Assembly: GCF_014202495.1 (NCBI RefSeq)
Contig: NZ_JACHHA010000004.1
Location: 62,001 to 126,000, forward strand
From: Cerasibacillus quisquiliarum
GTDB lineage: Bacteria; Bacillota; Bacilli; Bacillales; Amphibacillaceae
Reading direction: 5' to 3'
Length of the DNA stretch: 64,000 bases
Shown here: positions 19,020-28,226 of the stretch, in pieces
How positions within the stretch are numbered: the first letter of the stretch is position 1
Layout of the letters: each line of letters begins with the position of its first letter
The notes under the pieces: generated by a model
What the model saw: only the letters and a program-made list of their open reading frames with translations
What the model was told of the DNA's origin: nothing
The model's database searches: none
Program-made: the position numbers and the translations under genes

Positions 19020-20216
19020 TTAATTTTTAGCTTTTTTCCACGTGAGAAATAAAATAATCATATAATAAAATATCGCAATCATAACCGATCCAGCTGCCGC
19101 TAAGTAAATCACATGATAATTGAATAAATAGGCCATCTGTCCGAAAACAATTGCCCCTACGCCTACCCCTAAATCAAAGGAAGAGAAAAACGTCGCATTT
19201 GCCATTCCTTTACGGTTAGGTGCAGCTTCTTCTACTGCCCACGCCTGAAGTGCTGGTTGAACACTACCAAAGCCGAACCCATAAATCATAGCGGCTAATA
19301 ACAATGTCAATGTATTCGGTAACCAGGAAAGTAATAATAAAGCGATAAAAATAAGAATAGCCCCTGGTAAAAAGACGTAAATATGACCTTTCAAATCGTA
19401 AATTCTTCCAGCAACGACTCGGGAAAGCATCAAGAATAAGGCATACATTAGAAAATAACCCTCAATTCCTGATACGCCTTTCTGTGCAGCGTAAAGCGGA
19501 AGAAAAGAAGCAATCCCGCCAAAAGAAATCGTAATAAAAAATAATAAAATAGATGGATTAAGCGCTGTTTTTTCAAAAACATCAAATTTAAACGAGCTTG
19601 ATGTGTCCCTTGTTACTGGTTCCACCTTTTTATAACGAATTTTTGTAGCGAGAAGTAATGCAATCACTCCTGTTATCGCTGTTATTAAAAATAATTGTTT
19701 AAATGAAATAACGCCTACTAATGTAAGTCCGAGTGATGGTCCAAGAGCCAAGGCAAGATTGCCTGACAAACCGAAATATCCCATTCCTTCTCCACGTCTC
19801 TTAGGTGGAATTAAATCGGTAGCAATCGTTCCTGTCGCTGTCGAAGTAAAACCAAAGCCAACTCCTTGGATAAGACGAAAGATGATTAATAAGGCTATAC
19901 TCGCAATCCAAGCGAAAGAGGCTAATGATATCGTAAAAATCATTAAACCAAATAAATAAACAAACCGTCTCCCTTTTGTTTCTAAGGCATGGCCTGCATA
20001 AGGTCTAATAACTAAAGAAGAAAACGTAAAAATACCTACAATAATACCTATCATTTGATCACTTCCACCTAGTTCTTTAACGAACAAGGGGATGGTCGGT
20101 AATGTCATTTGAAATCCAATAAAGACAAAAAAATTAGCGATACAAATTAAAATAAAATCCCGCGTCCAAATTTTTTCAGACGCCGGAATAGATTCTGCTT
20201 TAGACGAGAAACTCAT
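19020..20216 (-). CDS. MFS transporter, 12-TM
   Basis: 398 residues with a helix 1 segment beginning FILICIANFFVFIGFQ and a degenerate motif A (GHALETKGRRFVY) near residue 75. The pattern matches DHA1-type exporters such as the YwfA/YfkF or staphyloferrin-exporter groups. The ATG has AAGGGA at nine bases. It is followed on the same strand by the SNF2 gene, so the two may be co-transcribed, though no functional link is obvious. The 299-base gap upstream (20217-20515) holds only a weak hairpin behind the sodC stop and no gene. Confidence 0.85.
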   Translation of the reverse strand: MSFSSKAESIPASEKIWTRDFILICIANFFVFIGFQMTLPTIPLFVKELGGSDQMIGIIVGIFTFSSLVIRPYAGHALETKGRRFVYLFGLMIFTISLASFAWIASIALLIIFRLIQGVGFGFTSTATGTIATDLIPPKRRGEGMGYFGLSGNLALALGPSLGLTLVGVISFKQLFLITAITGVIALLLATKIRYKKVEPVTRDTSSSFKFDVFEKTALNPSILLFFITISFGGIASFLPLYAAQKGVSGIEGYFLMYALFLMLSRVVAGRIYDLKGHIYVFLPGAILIFIALLLLSWLPNTLTLLLAAMIYGFGFGSVQPALQAWAVEEAAPNRKGMANATFFSSFDLGVGVGAIVFGQMAYLFNYHVIYLAAAGSVMIAIFYYMIILFLTWKKAKN

Positions 20217-20515
20217 GTGTTTATCCCTTCTTTCGCTACTCGAAATATATTCTATTATACATGAGTTTAGTACTAAATTGAATTGTTCTGTTTATGATTA
20301 AATCAAACGATTGTTTCAGAAGAAGCAGATACAAATGATACTTATTTACAAAAATCCGAACAAAAAACGCATCATATCATTTAGTTATATAATCCCTTTT
20401 TAGCAGATAACAGTGATCCTTTTCATGTTCAGCTAGAAGGTAACGGTATCTTGTCATCACTAAAATAATATTCGGCTTTCAGTTGAGCTTAGCATGTTTG
20501 TCCGAGCCGTTATTT

Positions 20516-21121
20516 TTATTCCTTTTTAATAACACCACAAGCGATTCGGTCCCCTGCATTCCCTGCTGGTTGCGAGTAATAATCATCTGCTTCAGAGTGG
20601 ATGACGAGTGACGTTCCCCCATCTTGAAGCAATGAATTTTCCTTACCCATCTCTAATGTGACCATCTTTGCTACGATTTCAACTTGAATCGTGCCATCTT
20701 CTTTCACTTCAATATTCGGTAGATCACCTGCGTGGGGACCTTCTGGGTGATCAAATCCATGCTTCTTATTTGTCGGATTGAAGTGAGGACCAGCTGACTC
20801 AAAGGTTGGCTTTTCACACATACCTTTCTCATGAATATGAAAGCCATGTAACCCTGGAGGTAAATGACTTGCTTGTAACGAAATAAGCACACCATCTTCT
20901 ACTTGACTTAATGATGCTTCACCAATTTTTTCACCTTCTGTATTTTGCATCGTTACTTTTACATGTGCTTTCTTTCCGCCTTCATCTGTTGGAACGACTG
21001 TTTCCACATCTTTTTCATGTTGATGACCATCTCTTTCTTTCTCTGTATTCATCTGACAGCCGACCATGATTCCTGAAAGAAAAAGAAGAGTCAAAACCGT
21101 TATCAGCTTTTTTCTATACAA
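20516..21121 (-). CDS. sodC: Cu/Zn superoxide dismutase lipoprotein (YojM-like)
   Basis: 201 residues from a TTG start that follows GGAGGG by six bases. The signal peptide ends at the lipobox before Cys22. The mature part has a His-rich linker, then the fold's metal sites: GFHIHEKGMC (two copper histidines and a disulfide cysteine), AGPHFNP (the bridging histidine), HPEGPHAGDLPN (zinc site), SLVIHSEADDY (copper His and zinc Asp), and GNAGDRIACG with the second cysteine. All expected ligands appear present, unlike B. subtilis YojM, which is reported to lack one copper ligand. It would detoxify extracellular superoxide. Confidence 0.93.
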   Translation of the reverse strand: MYRKKLITVLTLLFLSGIMVGCQMNTEKERDGHQHEKDVETVVPTDEGGKKAHVKVTMQNTEGEKIGEASLSQVEDGVLISLQASHLPPGLHGFHIHEKGMCEKPTFESAGPHFNPTNKKHGFDHPEGPHAGDLPNIEVKEDGTIQVEIVAKMVTLEMGKENSLLQDGGTSLVIHSEADDYYSQPAGNAGDRIACGVIKKE

Positions 21122-21282
21122 ATGAATCCCTCCATTCTACTATCCTCTTTATTGTTAACAGATATGGAGCAGAATAAACGTAGTTAGATCATCCAAGAAA
21201 ACGAACTTTCTTTAAACTTATTTTTAAAAAAATGATCAATAAGGAAACTTTTAATAGATCTTTACGTATTACATGTTAATGA

Positions 21283-21643
21283 GGAACGTTTTATGAAAAT
21301 ATGTATAGCCCGTGTGATGCTAAAGTAATCGAAGTTGAAAGCACGTTACCCGATTTCATTCCACGTGAAGCTACGAAGAAGGACCCTTTGGGAAACTATG
21401 TTGGACTATCATGTAAAAATGATAACGATACAATTGTATACCTTGCATATCTTAGTAAAAATAGTGTTCTTGTATAAGTCGGCGCCGATATCAAACGGGT
21501 GACAAAATTGGGAAATCGGTAACTATGGAAATTCAACTAAACCCCATTTACATATCCATGCTGAAAAAGATGAAAAAGGTGTACTCCTTCATTTTAATGG
21601 TGAGTTCCTATATCGTATTGATTTAGTTAATGAAAGCAAATAA
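21283..21643 (+). pseudogene. frameshifted M23 (LytM-like) peptidase remnant
   Basis: Read from 21283, an open frame gives MYSPCDAKVIEVES, then PLGNYVGL and TIVYLAYLSKNSVLV before a stop at 21475. A second frame then gives YQTGDKIGK. A third, after a missing base near 21517, gives NYGNSTKPHLHIH and runs to a stop at 21641. Together these follow the order of an M23 metallopeptidase domain, ending in the zinc-ligand HLH signature. One internal stop and at least two indels separate the parts, and the N-terminal half is missing. It occupies most of the gap between sodC and the ABC exporter. Confidence 0.75.
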
Positions 21644-21657
21644 GAAAGGGTGTTAAG

Positions 21658-22584
21658 ATGGAAACGATATTATCCGTTCAAGGCTTAGAAAAATCATTTA
21701 AAGACAAACAAGTATTAAAAAGCATTTCTTTTGAAGTGAAACAGGGCGAGATTATGGCCATACTCGGACCTAATGGTGCCGGAAAATCTACAACCATCCG
21801 CAATATTATGGGCATTATTTACCCTGATCGAGGGGAAGTTATTTTCCATCAGTATAAAGATATTCCACGTCACAAAATTGGCTATTTACCTGAAGAACGT
21901 GGACTTTATAAAAATGTTAAAGTGATGGATATGCTCCTCTACTTAGCTGACTTAAAGGACTATCCACTAAAAAAAGCCAAAGAACGTGCACTTGCCTACT
22001 TAGAAAAATTCGATTTAAAAGGAAAAGAAAATGTTAATTTAGAAGAGTTATCAAAAGGAATGAATCAGAAAGTCCAATTCATTTCTTCGATTCTGCATGA
22101 ACCTGAATTATTAATTTTAGATGAACCGTTTTCTGGATTGGACCCTGTCAGCCAGGATGTTTTCAAAGATGAAATTCGCCATTTAGCTGATCAAGGGACA
22201 GCCATATTATTATCATCACATCAAATGAACTTAGTAGAAGAAATCTGTGATCGACTCTTCATGATTCAACAAGGAGAAAAAGTGATTTACGGCTCATTAG
22301 ATGATGTGAAAACAGAGTATGCGAATTTCAAATGTACCATTCGGGGTCATAATGACTTAACTGTTCTAAAGCAACTTCCACAAGTACAAAGGATTGACCA
22401 TCAACCCGACCGAGCAGTTTTATATTTGGATCATGATGTCACTCCTACGCTATGGCTGAAAAACTTACCAGTTGAGTTGCATATTCAAGAACTATCGATC
22501 GATAGAATCTCGCTCCATGAGATCTTTGTCGATATCGCAAATAGTAATCAATCAAACGAAAAGGTAGGTGAACAACATGCGTAA
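21658..22584 (+). CDS. ABC exporter ATP-binding protein (NatA/YhaQ-like)
   Basis: 308 residues. Walker A GPNGAGKST lies near 37-45, the signature is LSKGMNQKVQF, Walker B precedes DEPFSGLDP, and the switch is SSHQM. The C-terminal 90 residues form the accessory DUF4162-type domain found in NatA and YhaQ. It overlaps the permease gene downstream by eight bases. B. subtilis YhaQ/YhaP and NatAB are implicated in sodium or antibiotic efflux; the same role here is inference. Confidence 0.88.
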   Translation: METILSVQGLEKSFKDKQVLKSISFEVKQGEIMAILGPNGAGKSTTIRNIMGIIYPDRGEVIFHQYKDIPRHKIGYLPEERGLYKNVKVMDMLLYLADLKDYPLKKAKERALAYLEKFDLKGKENVNLEELSKGMNQKVQFISSILHEPELLILDEPFSGLDPVSQDVFKDEIRHLADQGTAILLSSHQMNLVEEICDRLFMIQQGEKVIYGSLDDVKTEYANFKCTIRGHNDLTVLKQLPQVQRIDHQPDRAVLYLDHDVTPTLWLKNLPVELHIQELSIDRISLHEIFVDIANSNQSNEKVGEQHA

Positions 22585-23812
22585 CGCTATAAAAGTCGCT
22601 CGCTGGGAAATGAGACGAAATTTAAAAAATAAAACGTATTTAATTGGCCTTTTTATGACGCCTGCACTTATTTTATTATTCGGATTTTTAGGATCGTTAA
22701 TGGGTGAGGACGCTGAGAATGGTTCAAGCACAACCGTATTTATCAATGATGAAGTTGGTGTCTACGATGCTCTTAAAGAAACGATTCATACCGTGGAATT
22801 AGATTGGGACATTCAACAGACGGAGCTCTCTCAAGATGAGGTGAATGAAGCATTAGAGGATACCGAAGATACGGCATATATTTTTATCAATCAGGAGGCT
22901 TTAAGCGAAGGGATTGTTCCTGTTTTCACAAGTGATGCCATTTATGATTTATTCTCAACAGAGTTAATGGTTTTAGAAACACCTCTAAAATCAATCCAAA
23001 TGAGTAAGCTCGGTTTAACAGAAGAACAACTCACTAAAGCAACGACACCTATTGTATTTTCTGAGGAAGTAGCTGGAGAAAATACAGAAGCGGTAGATGG
23101 CAAAGGTGCCACACTTGAAGAAGATCCATTTAAGAAGGCCGTGCCAGGCATTTTTGCAGGAATCATACTCTTTTCTATCGTGATTGCTGGTATGTATATT
23201 TTTCAAAGCGCTTCTCAAGAAAAGAAAGATAAAATTGCAGAAATTATTTTATCATCGGTGACACCTGGCGAGCTTATGCAAGGTAAGATTATCGGTTATT
23301 TCGTCTTAGGTCTGCTGCAAGCTGTCGTCTTATTAGCTTTTGCCATTCCTGTTGCTTTATGGAAAACGGATATTCCAATTATTGAATACTTACTCGTACC
23401 AGAAACATTATTACTCGTACTCATTGCGATTATTGGTTACTTACTGTTTGCTGCTCTCTATGTTGGGATTGGCGCAACGATGGCTGATGTTTCGACTGCG
23501 GGAAATTTTCAAGGTTTAGTTTTAATGTTACCTTTTTTACCGTTCATTTTTGCAACATCCGTTTTTATGAATCCAACTGGCATGATCGCTAAAATCGGCA
23601 CATATTTTCCATTCACCTCTCCGGGAGTGCTTCTTATGCGCTTAACCGTTATGGAAGAATGGCCATGGGGTGAAATCGCGATTGCACTTGTCATCTTAGT
23701 TGTTAGCACCATTATCATGATGAAGTTAGCTGGAAAGATATTCAAAGTTGGTATTTTAATGTATGGAAAAAATGCTTCCCTTAAAGAAATGTGGAAATGG
23801 CTGCGCGCTTAA
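22577..23812 (+). CDS. ABC-2 type exporter permease (NatB/YhaP-like)
   Basis: About 411 residues. The ATG at 22577 follows AGGTAGGTG by a normal gap; an upstream in-frame GTG is within that site. A first membrane helix lies near 25-45, then a roughly 130-residue extracytoplasmic domain, then five helices at the C-terminus. The ABC2_membrane_3 hallmark SSVTPGELMQGKIIGY, near residue 240, is typical of YhaP. It is translationally coupled to its ATPase and ends at a strong terminator. Confidence 0.88.
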   Translation: MRNAIKVARWEMRRNLKNKTYLIGLFMTPALILLFGFLGSLMGEDAENGSSTTVFINDEVGVYDALKETIHTVELDWDIQQTELSQDEVNEALEDTEDTAYIFINQEALSEGIVPVFTSDAIYDLFSTELMVLETPLKSIQMSKLGLTEEQLTKATTPIVFSEEVAGENTEAVDGKGATLEEDPFKKAVPGIFAGIILFSIVIAGMYIFQSASQEKKDKIAEIILSSVTPGELMQGKIIGYFVLGLLQAVVLLAFAIPVALWKTDIPIIEYLLVPETLLLVLIAIIGYLLFAALYVGIGATMADVSTAGNFQGLVLMLPFLPFIFATSVFMNPTGMIAKIGTYFPFTSPGVLLMRLTVMEEWPWGEIAIALVILVVSTIIMMKLAGKIFKVGILMYGKNASLKEMWKWLRA

Positions 23813-23828
23813 TAAAATAGCTTAGCTT

Positions 23829-23875
23829 AAGCGTCATGTCGATGTTCGTTCATCAACTCGACATGACGCTTTTTT
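23829..23875 (+). terminator. terminator of the ABC exporter operon
   Basis: A perfect 14-bp stem (23829-23842 with 23858-23871) with a run of six T. Confidence 0.9.
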
Positions 23876-23952
23876 GTTTGACTAATCATCCATTTTTCAA
23901 ATCAAACACACAGCTCCACACTCACGAAGATAAATGAAGTTACACATAAACA

Positions 23953-23993
23953 ACCGCATGAGAACGAACATTGTCTATTCGGCCCCATGCGGT
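23953..23993 (-). terminator. candidate terminator of the eutH-like gene
   Basis: An 8-bp stem (23953-23960 with 23986-23993) and a 25-base loop, followed on the minus strand by TGTTT. It lies 40 bases past the stop. The long loop makes it weak. Confidence 0.45.
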
Positions 23994-24032
23994 CTCACTT
24001 TATAAAAATTATTCTTCACTCTATCATAACTT

Positions 24033-25112
24033 CTATGCTTGCGATGTTCTGAAAGTGAGCATCGCAAGCATTACCGCACTCAAACCACTGATAAGCTTAC
24101 CAACAATCATCGCGAAAACCATCTCTCTTTCAACACCTGCAACAAACCCTAAGTGACTCCCGAGTACGAAAGCCGCACTTACAGTAAATGCAACGTTTAT
24201 TACTTTTCCTTTAGGTTCCATGTCTTTTAAAATCGCTAACATCGGAATGCTATGAGCTAAGGACGCGACAAGTCCTGCTGTCGCCGTCGGATCAATACTT
24301 AACATATTCCCCAGTTTCGTTAATGGTTTTTTTAAAGCCTTTTGGATAAAAGTAACCATTGGAAAAGCACCTGCTAAGAAAATAACGATTTGCCCAACTA
24401 TTTGAATACCTTCGCTTAATGGTGTCATATTCGGAATGATGACAATACCTGTTAACGTTTCGACGATCGCTACCGTTAATCCGAGAATCGCTACCACTTC
24501 TACCACTTTGCCAAACAGTGTAAACGCTGTGATCATTTTATCCGCATGTTTCCATAAACCATAGCCAATGACGAAAGAGAACAACAAGATAGGTATTAAA
24601 TTAATGATAATCATTTGAATACTTAAACCACCGACGATGCCGCCTATTAGACTACCTATTGGGACAGTGATCATACCGATTAATATTCCTTTGGCGAAAT
24701 ATGGATGGTCCTTCTTTTCAATCATTCCTAATGCGACCGGAATAGTAAAAACGACAGTCGCTCCCATCGTCGTTCCTAAAAACACCCACGAGAAAACTTC
24801 CGCTTCTGGCGTTAAAGCCATTTCTTTCGCAAGGGCATATCCTCCCATATCAATTGCTAAAATGGTATTCGCAAATGTCGCTGGATCAGCACCAATTAAG
24901 CCATATACAGGTGTAATAAGTGGCGTCAAGAAATGAGCAATGACCGGCGCAAGAGAAATAATCCCGACCATGGCTAATGTTAATGGACCCATTGCTTTAA
25001 ATCCTTCTGTAAACTGTTCACCTAGCCCCCATCTATTGCCGCGTATTTTATCGATAGCACCTATGATTAAGAAAAAGACAACGATATAAACAATGATGTC
25101 ATTGATTCCCAT
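24033..25112 (-). CDS. eutH: EutH-type ethanolamine permease
   Basis: About 359 residues, almost wholly hydrophobic (10-11 helices). EutH features are the start GINDIIVYI, the ILAIDMGGYALAKEMA stretch near 90, and DPTATAGLVASLAHSIPM near the C-terminus. EutH carries ethanolamine into the cell. The frame opens with an ATG five codons earlier that sits directly on the ribosome site, so the ATG at 25112 (after GGGAG) is preferred. No other eut genes, microcompartment genes or regulator are nearby, so it acts alone or supplies another pathway. Confidence 0.88.
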   Translation of the reverse strand: MGINDIIVYIVVFFLIIGAIDKIRGNRWGLGEQFTEGFKAMGPLTLAMVGIISLAPVIAHFLTPLITPVYGLIGADPATFANTILAIDMGGYALAKEMALTPEAEVFSWVFLGTTMGATVVFTIPVALGMIEKKDHPYFAKGILIGMITVPIGSLIGGIVGGLSIQMIIINLIPILLFSFVIGYGLWKHADKMITAFTLFGKVVEVVAILGLTVAIVETLTGIVIIPNMTPLSEGIQIVGQIVIFLAGAFPMVTFIQKALKKPLTKLGNMLSIDPTATAGLVASLAHSIPMLAILKDMEPKGKVINVAFTVSAAFVLGSHLGFVAGVEREMVFAMIVGKLISGLSAVMLAMLTFRTSQA

Positions 25113-25272
25113 ATTTCTTTCTCCCATTCCTTTATAAATAAAACAGTCTCATTAAAAATAACGGTATCTACGCTTCTTTTCAACCTATTTTTAAAAATAA
25201 TAGGTATATCTATTTTTCTTTTGTTCATACTAGTTTGCAAGATTATGAGTTTCATAGGAGGTTAAAAAAACA

Positions 25273-26280
25273 ATGGGGAATATACGAGTCGTTATATTTA
25301 TGACAATCATTTTTGTCTTCATTTTTATCTTTATGCCAACTGTTAAAGTACAAGCAGAATCAGGAGAAGTATATCAAGTGAAATCAACTCAATTAAATAT
25401 GCGGACTCAACCATCAGGAGATGCGGAAATAGTAGGGCAACTTGGGTTTGGTAGCGAATTAATGATCTTTGAAGAAGTCAATGGTTGGGTGAAGACATTT
25501 TTCAATGGACAGCCTGTATGGGTCGCACGTCAGTTTATTGAGCGAAATGAGACAGATATACAACAAGAGAAAAGCAAAACCGATAAACAATCAAAAATAG
25601 ACAACGAAGAACGTAATCAAGAAACAGAAAGGGTCGAACATAACGTCACTGACTTTATACCTGAGCGAAAAGCGACTGATATTCAGGTTGTTAAGCCACG
25701 TCCTGTACAACTTTCTAAAGATACACTAACAACAGAGACATCATTAGATAAGCTTCATATTGTCATTGATGCTGGTCACGGTGGAGAAGATGTTGGTGCC
25801 GTGCATCATAACATACGCGAAAAAGATTTAACATTACAGATGGCACAACAAGTTGCAAATCATTTAGAAAATGCTGGGGCAAATGTCACGCTAACTAGAA
25901 ACAATGACTATTTCCTTAGCTTAGAAAACCGCGTTCATGTTGCAGAACAAAGAGAAGCAGATGCTTTTATTAGTCTTCATTTTGATGCCTATACTGATAC
26001 ACATGTAAAAGGCTTAAGTACGTATTATACAGATCGTCAATCTGAAAAACTTGCTCACACTATTCAAATGTATTTAATTAATCAGACAGGAATGAATGAC
26101 CGAGGTGTCAAACAGGCTCAGTTCTACGTGTTAAGAGAAAACAAGCAAAAAGCTATTTTAATAGAATTAGGTTTTTTAACGAATCCTGATGATTTTCGCT
26201 TCATCCAAACGAACGACTATAAAGAAAAAGTTGCCGAAGCAATCTTTCAAGGACTTCATCAACACTTTTACGCCCATTAA
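25273..26280 (+). CDS. N-acetylmuramoyl-L-alanine amidase with SH3b domain
   Basis: 335 residues. The signal peptide (1-28) ends near VQA. A bacterial SH3 domain (about 33-90, STQLNMRTQPS) likely binds the wall, then a charged linker (90-155) and an Amidase_3 domain (158-332). Zinc ligands are visible as the His of IDAGHGG, the Glu of NIREKDL and the His of SLHFDA; the catalytic Glu is in ILIELGFLTNP. The protein cleaves the amide between muramic acid and L-alanine in peptidoglycan. The ATG follows AGGAGG. The nearest B. subtilis relatives would be YrvJ/CwlC-type enzymes; a specific role is not clear. Confidence 0.92.
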   Translation: MGNIRVVIFMTIIFVFIFIFMPTVKVQAESGEVYQVKSTQLNMRTQPSGDAEIVGQLGFGSELMIFEEVNGWVKTFFNGQPVWVARQFIERNETDIQQEKSKTDKQSKIDNEERNQETERVEHNVTDFIPERKATDIQVVKPRPVQLSKDTLTTETSLDKLHIVIDAGHGGEDVGAVHHNIREKDLTLQMAQQVANHLENAGANVTLTRNNDYFLSLENRVHVAEQREADAFISLHFDAYTDTHVKGLSTYYTDRQSEKLAHTIQMYLINQTGMNDRGVKQAQFYVLRENKQKAILIELGFLTNPDDFRFIQTNDYKEKVAEAIFQGLHQHFYAH

Positions 26281-26353
26281 GCGCTCTTCTTTCATATGAA
26301 CACATATTCAAGTATAGTTAAGTTAGCACTTACTATGAAAGGAAGCCCTATTA

Positions 26354-27406
26354 ATGAAAGCAGTCTATAGTGATGTTATTCAATTTAGAGGGTCACATTA
26401 TGATTTTGGTTATTGGCAAGGTAAAAAACTTAGCGATTCCTTCATTTTACCGAACCGTCGTAAACAATGGGAGAAACAATATAAACGCCATTTTATCGTT
26501 GATGTCAATCAAGTCAAACAAGCCTTAGTAACATTTGCACCCGAAATTTGGGCAGAGATTCAAGGGTTAGCTGATGGACTTCATTATGATATAGAAACCG
26601 CCATACGAGAATTTGGTGGCTATTATCTAGAATATGGACAAAGCGGTTGCTCCGTTTTTACAAGTTCTGATTATATGATGCGCAATTACGATAATGCACC
26701 TGCTTCTTATGAAGGCCGGTTCGTACTTTTTCAACCGACAGATGGCGGGTATGCGACGATTGGACCTTCAATGCAAATCACTGGGCGAACAGATGGTATG
26801 AACGAAAAAGGTCTGGCAATGGGCTATAACTTTACAAACCGCATCGGGTCTAACGATGGATTTGTTTGTAATATGATTGGGCGCATTATTTTGCAAACAT
26901 GCGCGACGATCGAAGAAGCCGTGACACTATTAAAAAACATTCCCCATCGGCATGCTTTTAGTTATATTATGCTTGACCAGAGTGGAGACAGTGTAATCGT
27001 CGAGGCATCTTCACGACAAGTGAAAGCTCGGAAAGGACATATATGTACGAATCATTTTGAACAGCTTCGTGAGGAAAATCGCTATCGTTTAGATGATTCC
27101 TTAAAACGAGAAAAAGCGCTGAAAAAAGGACAAGTCCATGTAACAGATTCTTACTCTGCCTTTCGCTTACTCAATCATTCAGAGCATGGTGTCTACTCAA
27201 ATAAATATGGGGCATGGGCTGGTACATTACATACGGCTGGGTATTTCCCTAAAGATATGTCTGTATGGTTTGCACTCGGTGGTGATCGAAAACCAGTCAT
27301 TCTTCCTTTCAACGACTGGTTAGAAGGTCACGACTTTCCTATCAAACAAATCAAAGGTAAAATTGATTCAAAAGAACTGTTTGTCAATATGGTAGAAATC
27401 GATTAG
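26354..27406 (+). CDS. C45-family acyltransferase/hydrolase (AAT-like NTN protein)
   Basis: 350 residues with the order expected for acyl-CoA:6-aminopenicillanate acyltransferase-like NTN hydrolases: an N-terminal FRGSHYDFGYWQGKKL segment, then GQSGCSVF near 96-102, where Cys99 would become the N-terminal nucleophile after self-cleavage. MRNYDNAP follows, then GRTDGMNEKGLAMGYNF. Members cleave or transfer acyl groups on amides such as bile salts, acyl-homoserine lactones or penicillins; this one's substrate is unknown. It has its own AAAGGA site 73 bases after the amidase gene and could be read through from it. Confidence 0.83.
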   Translation: MKAVYSDVIQFRGSHYDFGYWQGKKLSDSFILPNRRKQWEKQYKRHFIVDVNQVKQALVTFAPEIWAEIQGLADGLHYDIETAIREFGGYYLEYGQSGCSVFTSSDYMMRNYDNAPASYEGRFVLFQPTDGGYATIGPSMQITGRTDGMNEKGLAMGYNFTNRIGSNDGFVCNMIGRIILQTCATIEEAVTLLKNIPHRHAFSYIMLDQSGDSVIVEASSRQVKARKGHICTNHFEQLREENRYRLDDSLKREKALKKGQVHVTDSYSAFRLLNHSEHGVYSNKYGAWAGTLHTAGYFPKDMSVWFALGGDRKPVILPFNDWLEGHDFPIKQIKGKIDSKELFVNMVEID

Positions 27407-27676
27407 ATTTGCCATTACAAAGTAGATGCTGCAACAAGGGAAAGGTCAAATTAATTTAAAGAATACTGAATGAATAAATAATACGAGGTCGGGAAAAAAC
27501 CTCTGAAAGATGAAAAAGCTATTTTTATTCACTTTTTCCTTATGTCCCACTTCTCCTCATGATAATGACAGTACGTGAATGATCAATAGAGCGAGCTGGG
27601 GTTTGTTTATATAGTGAAGAGACACTACAAACTATTGTCGAGTATTATCGCTATCGTTTGAGCTTTTGGATGAAAT

Positions 27677-27977
27677 CATGTGGAGTAGAGAAAGCTACTC
27701 TGCATGGATTCGAAGATTTATGCGTAACCATGCGGAGTGGAGCGAGCTACTCTGCATGGATTCAAAGATTTGTGCGTAACCATGCAGGGTGGAGCGAGCT
27801 ACTCTGCATGGTTTTGAAGATTTATGCGTAACCATGCGGAGTGGAGCGAGCTACTCTGCATGGATTCGAAGATTTATGCGTAACCATGCGGAGTGGAACT
27901 ATCTACTCTGCATGGTTTTGAAGATTTATGCGTAACCATCCGGAGTGGAACTAACTACTCTGCATGGATTCTAGATG
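27677..27977. repeat. tandem array of 5.7 copies of a 52-bp hairpin-forming unit
   Basis: Unit starts lie at 27677, 27729, 27781, 27833, 27885 and 27937, exactly 52 bases apart; the last is partial. Each copy contains a near-palindrome, CCATGCGGAGT then a 10-base loop then ACTCTGCATGG, followed by a 20-base spacer ending TTATGCGTAA. The stem would pair over 11 bp with one G-U. Copies differ mostly in the loop (GGAGCGAGCT, GGAACTATCT, AGAGAAAGCT). Differences in the left arm are mostly wobble-compatible; only copy 6 carries a true mismatch. Confidence 0.92.
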
Positions 27978-28146
27978 TTGAACCAGTTTTTGGATTCCTG
28001 AAGACTAATTTGTCATTCTCTCGATTTTCCGTCAGTGGAAAATAGAAATTAGAAAATGAATGAGCATTTGCATTAATGGCAGTAAACTTAAGAAAGTATA
28101 CAGGCAAAATACAAAATAGTAATCATAACAATCCGAAACAAAAAAG

Positions 28147-28183
28147 AAATTGCGGAAACAACATGGAAATGTTTCCGCAATTT
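28147..28183. terminator. bidirectional terminator downstream of nrdF
   Basis: A perfect 13-bp stem (28147-28159 with 28171-28183). T-rich tracts flank it in both directions, with TTTCTTTTTT on the minus side. It ends the nrd operon. Confidence 0.85.
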
Positions 28184-28226
28184 TTCTCATTAAAAACTGG
28201 CTTTGTCCCAGCTCCACTTTTTTTAT

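Larger units (their letters stand above)
27407..28226. other. 820-base gene-free region between C45 gene and nrdF
   Basis: No convincing coding frame is present. It holds the 52-bp tandem repeat array (27677-27977) and, next to nrdF, a bidirectional terminator (28147-28183). A weak GAGGT...ACCTC hairpin sits at 27484-27503. The first 270 bases show no other structure I can name. Confidence 0.7.

Noticed and set aside
27677-27977. CRISPR array
   Set aside because: The whole 52-bp unit repeats with no variable spacers, and no cas genes are nearby.
28032-28217. 61-codon minus-strand frame downstream of nrdF
   Set aside because: It runs through the bidirectional terminator and encodes a Phe/Cys-rich sequence with no start signal.
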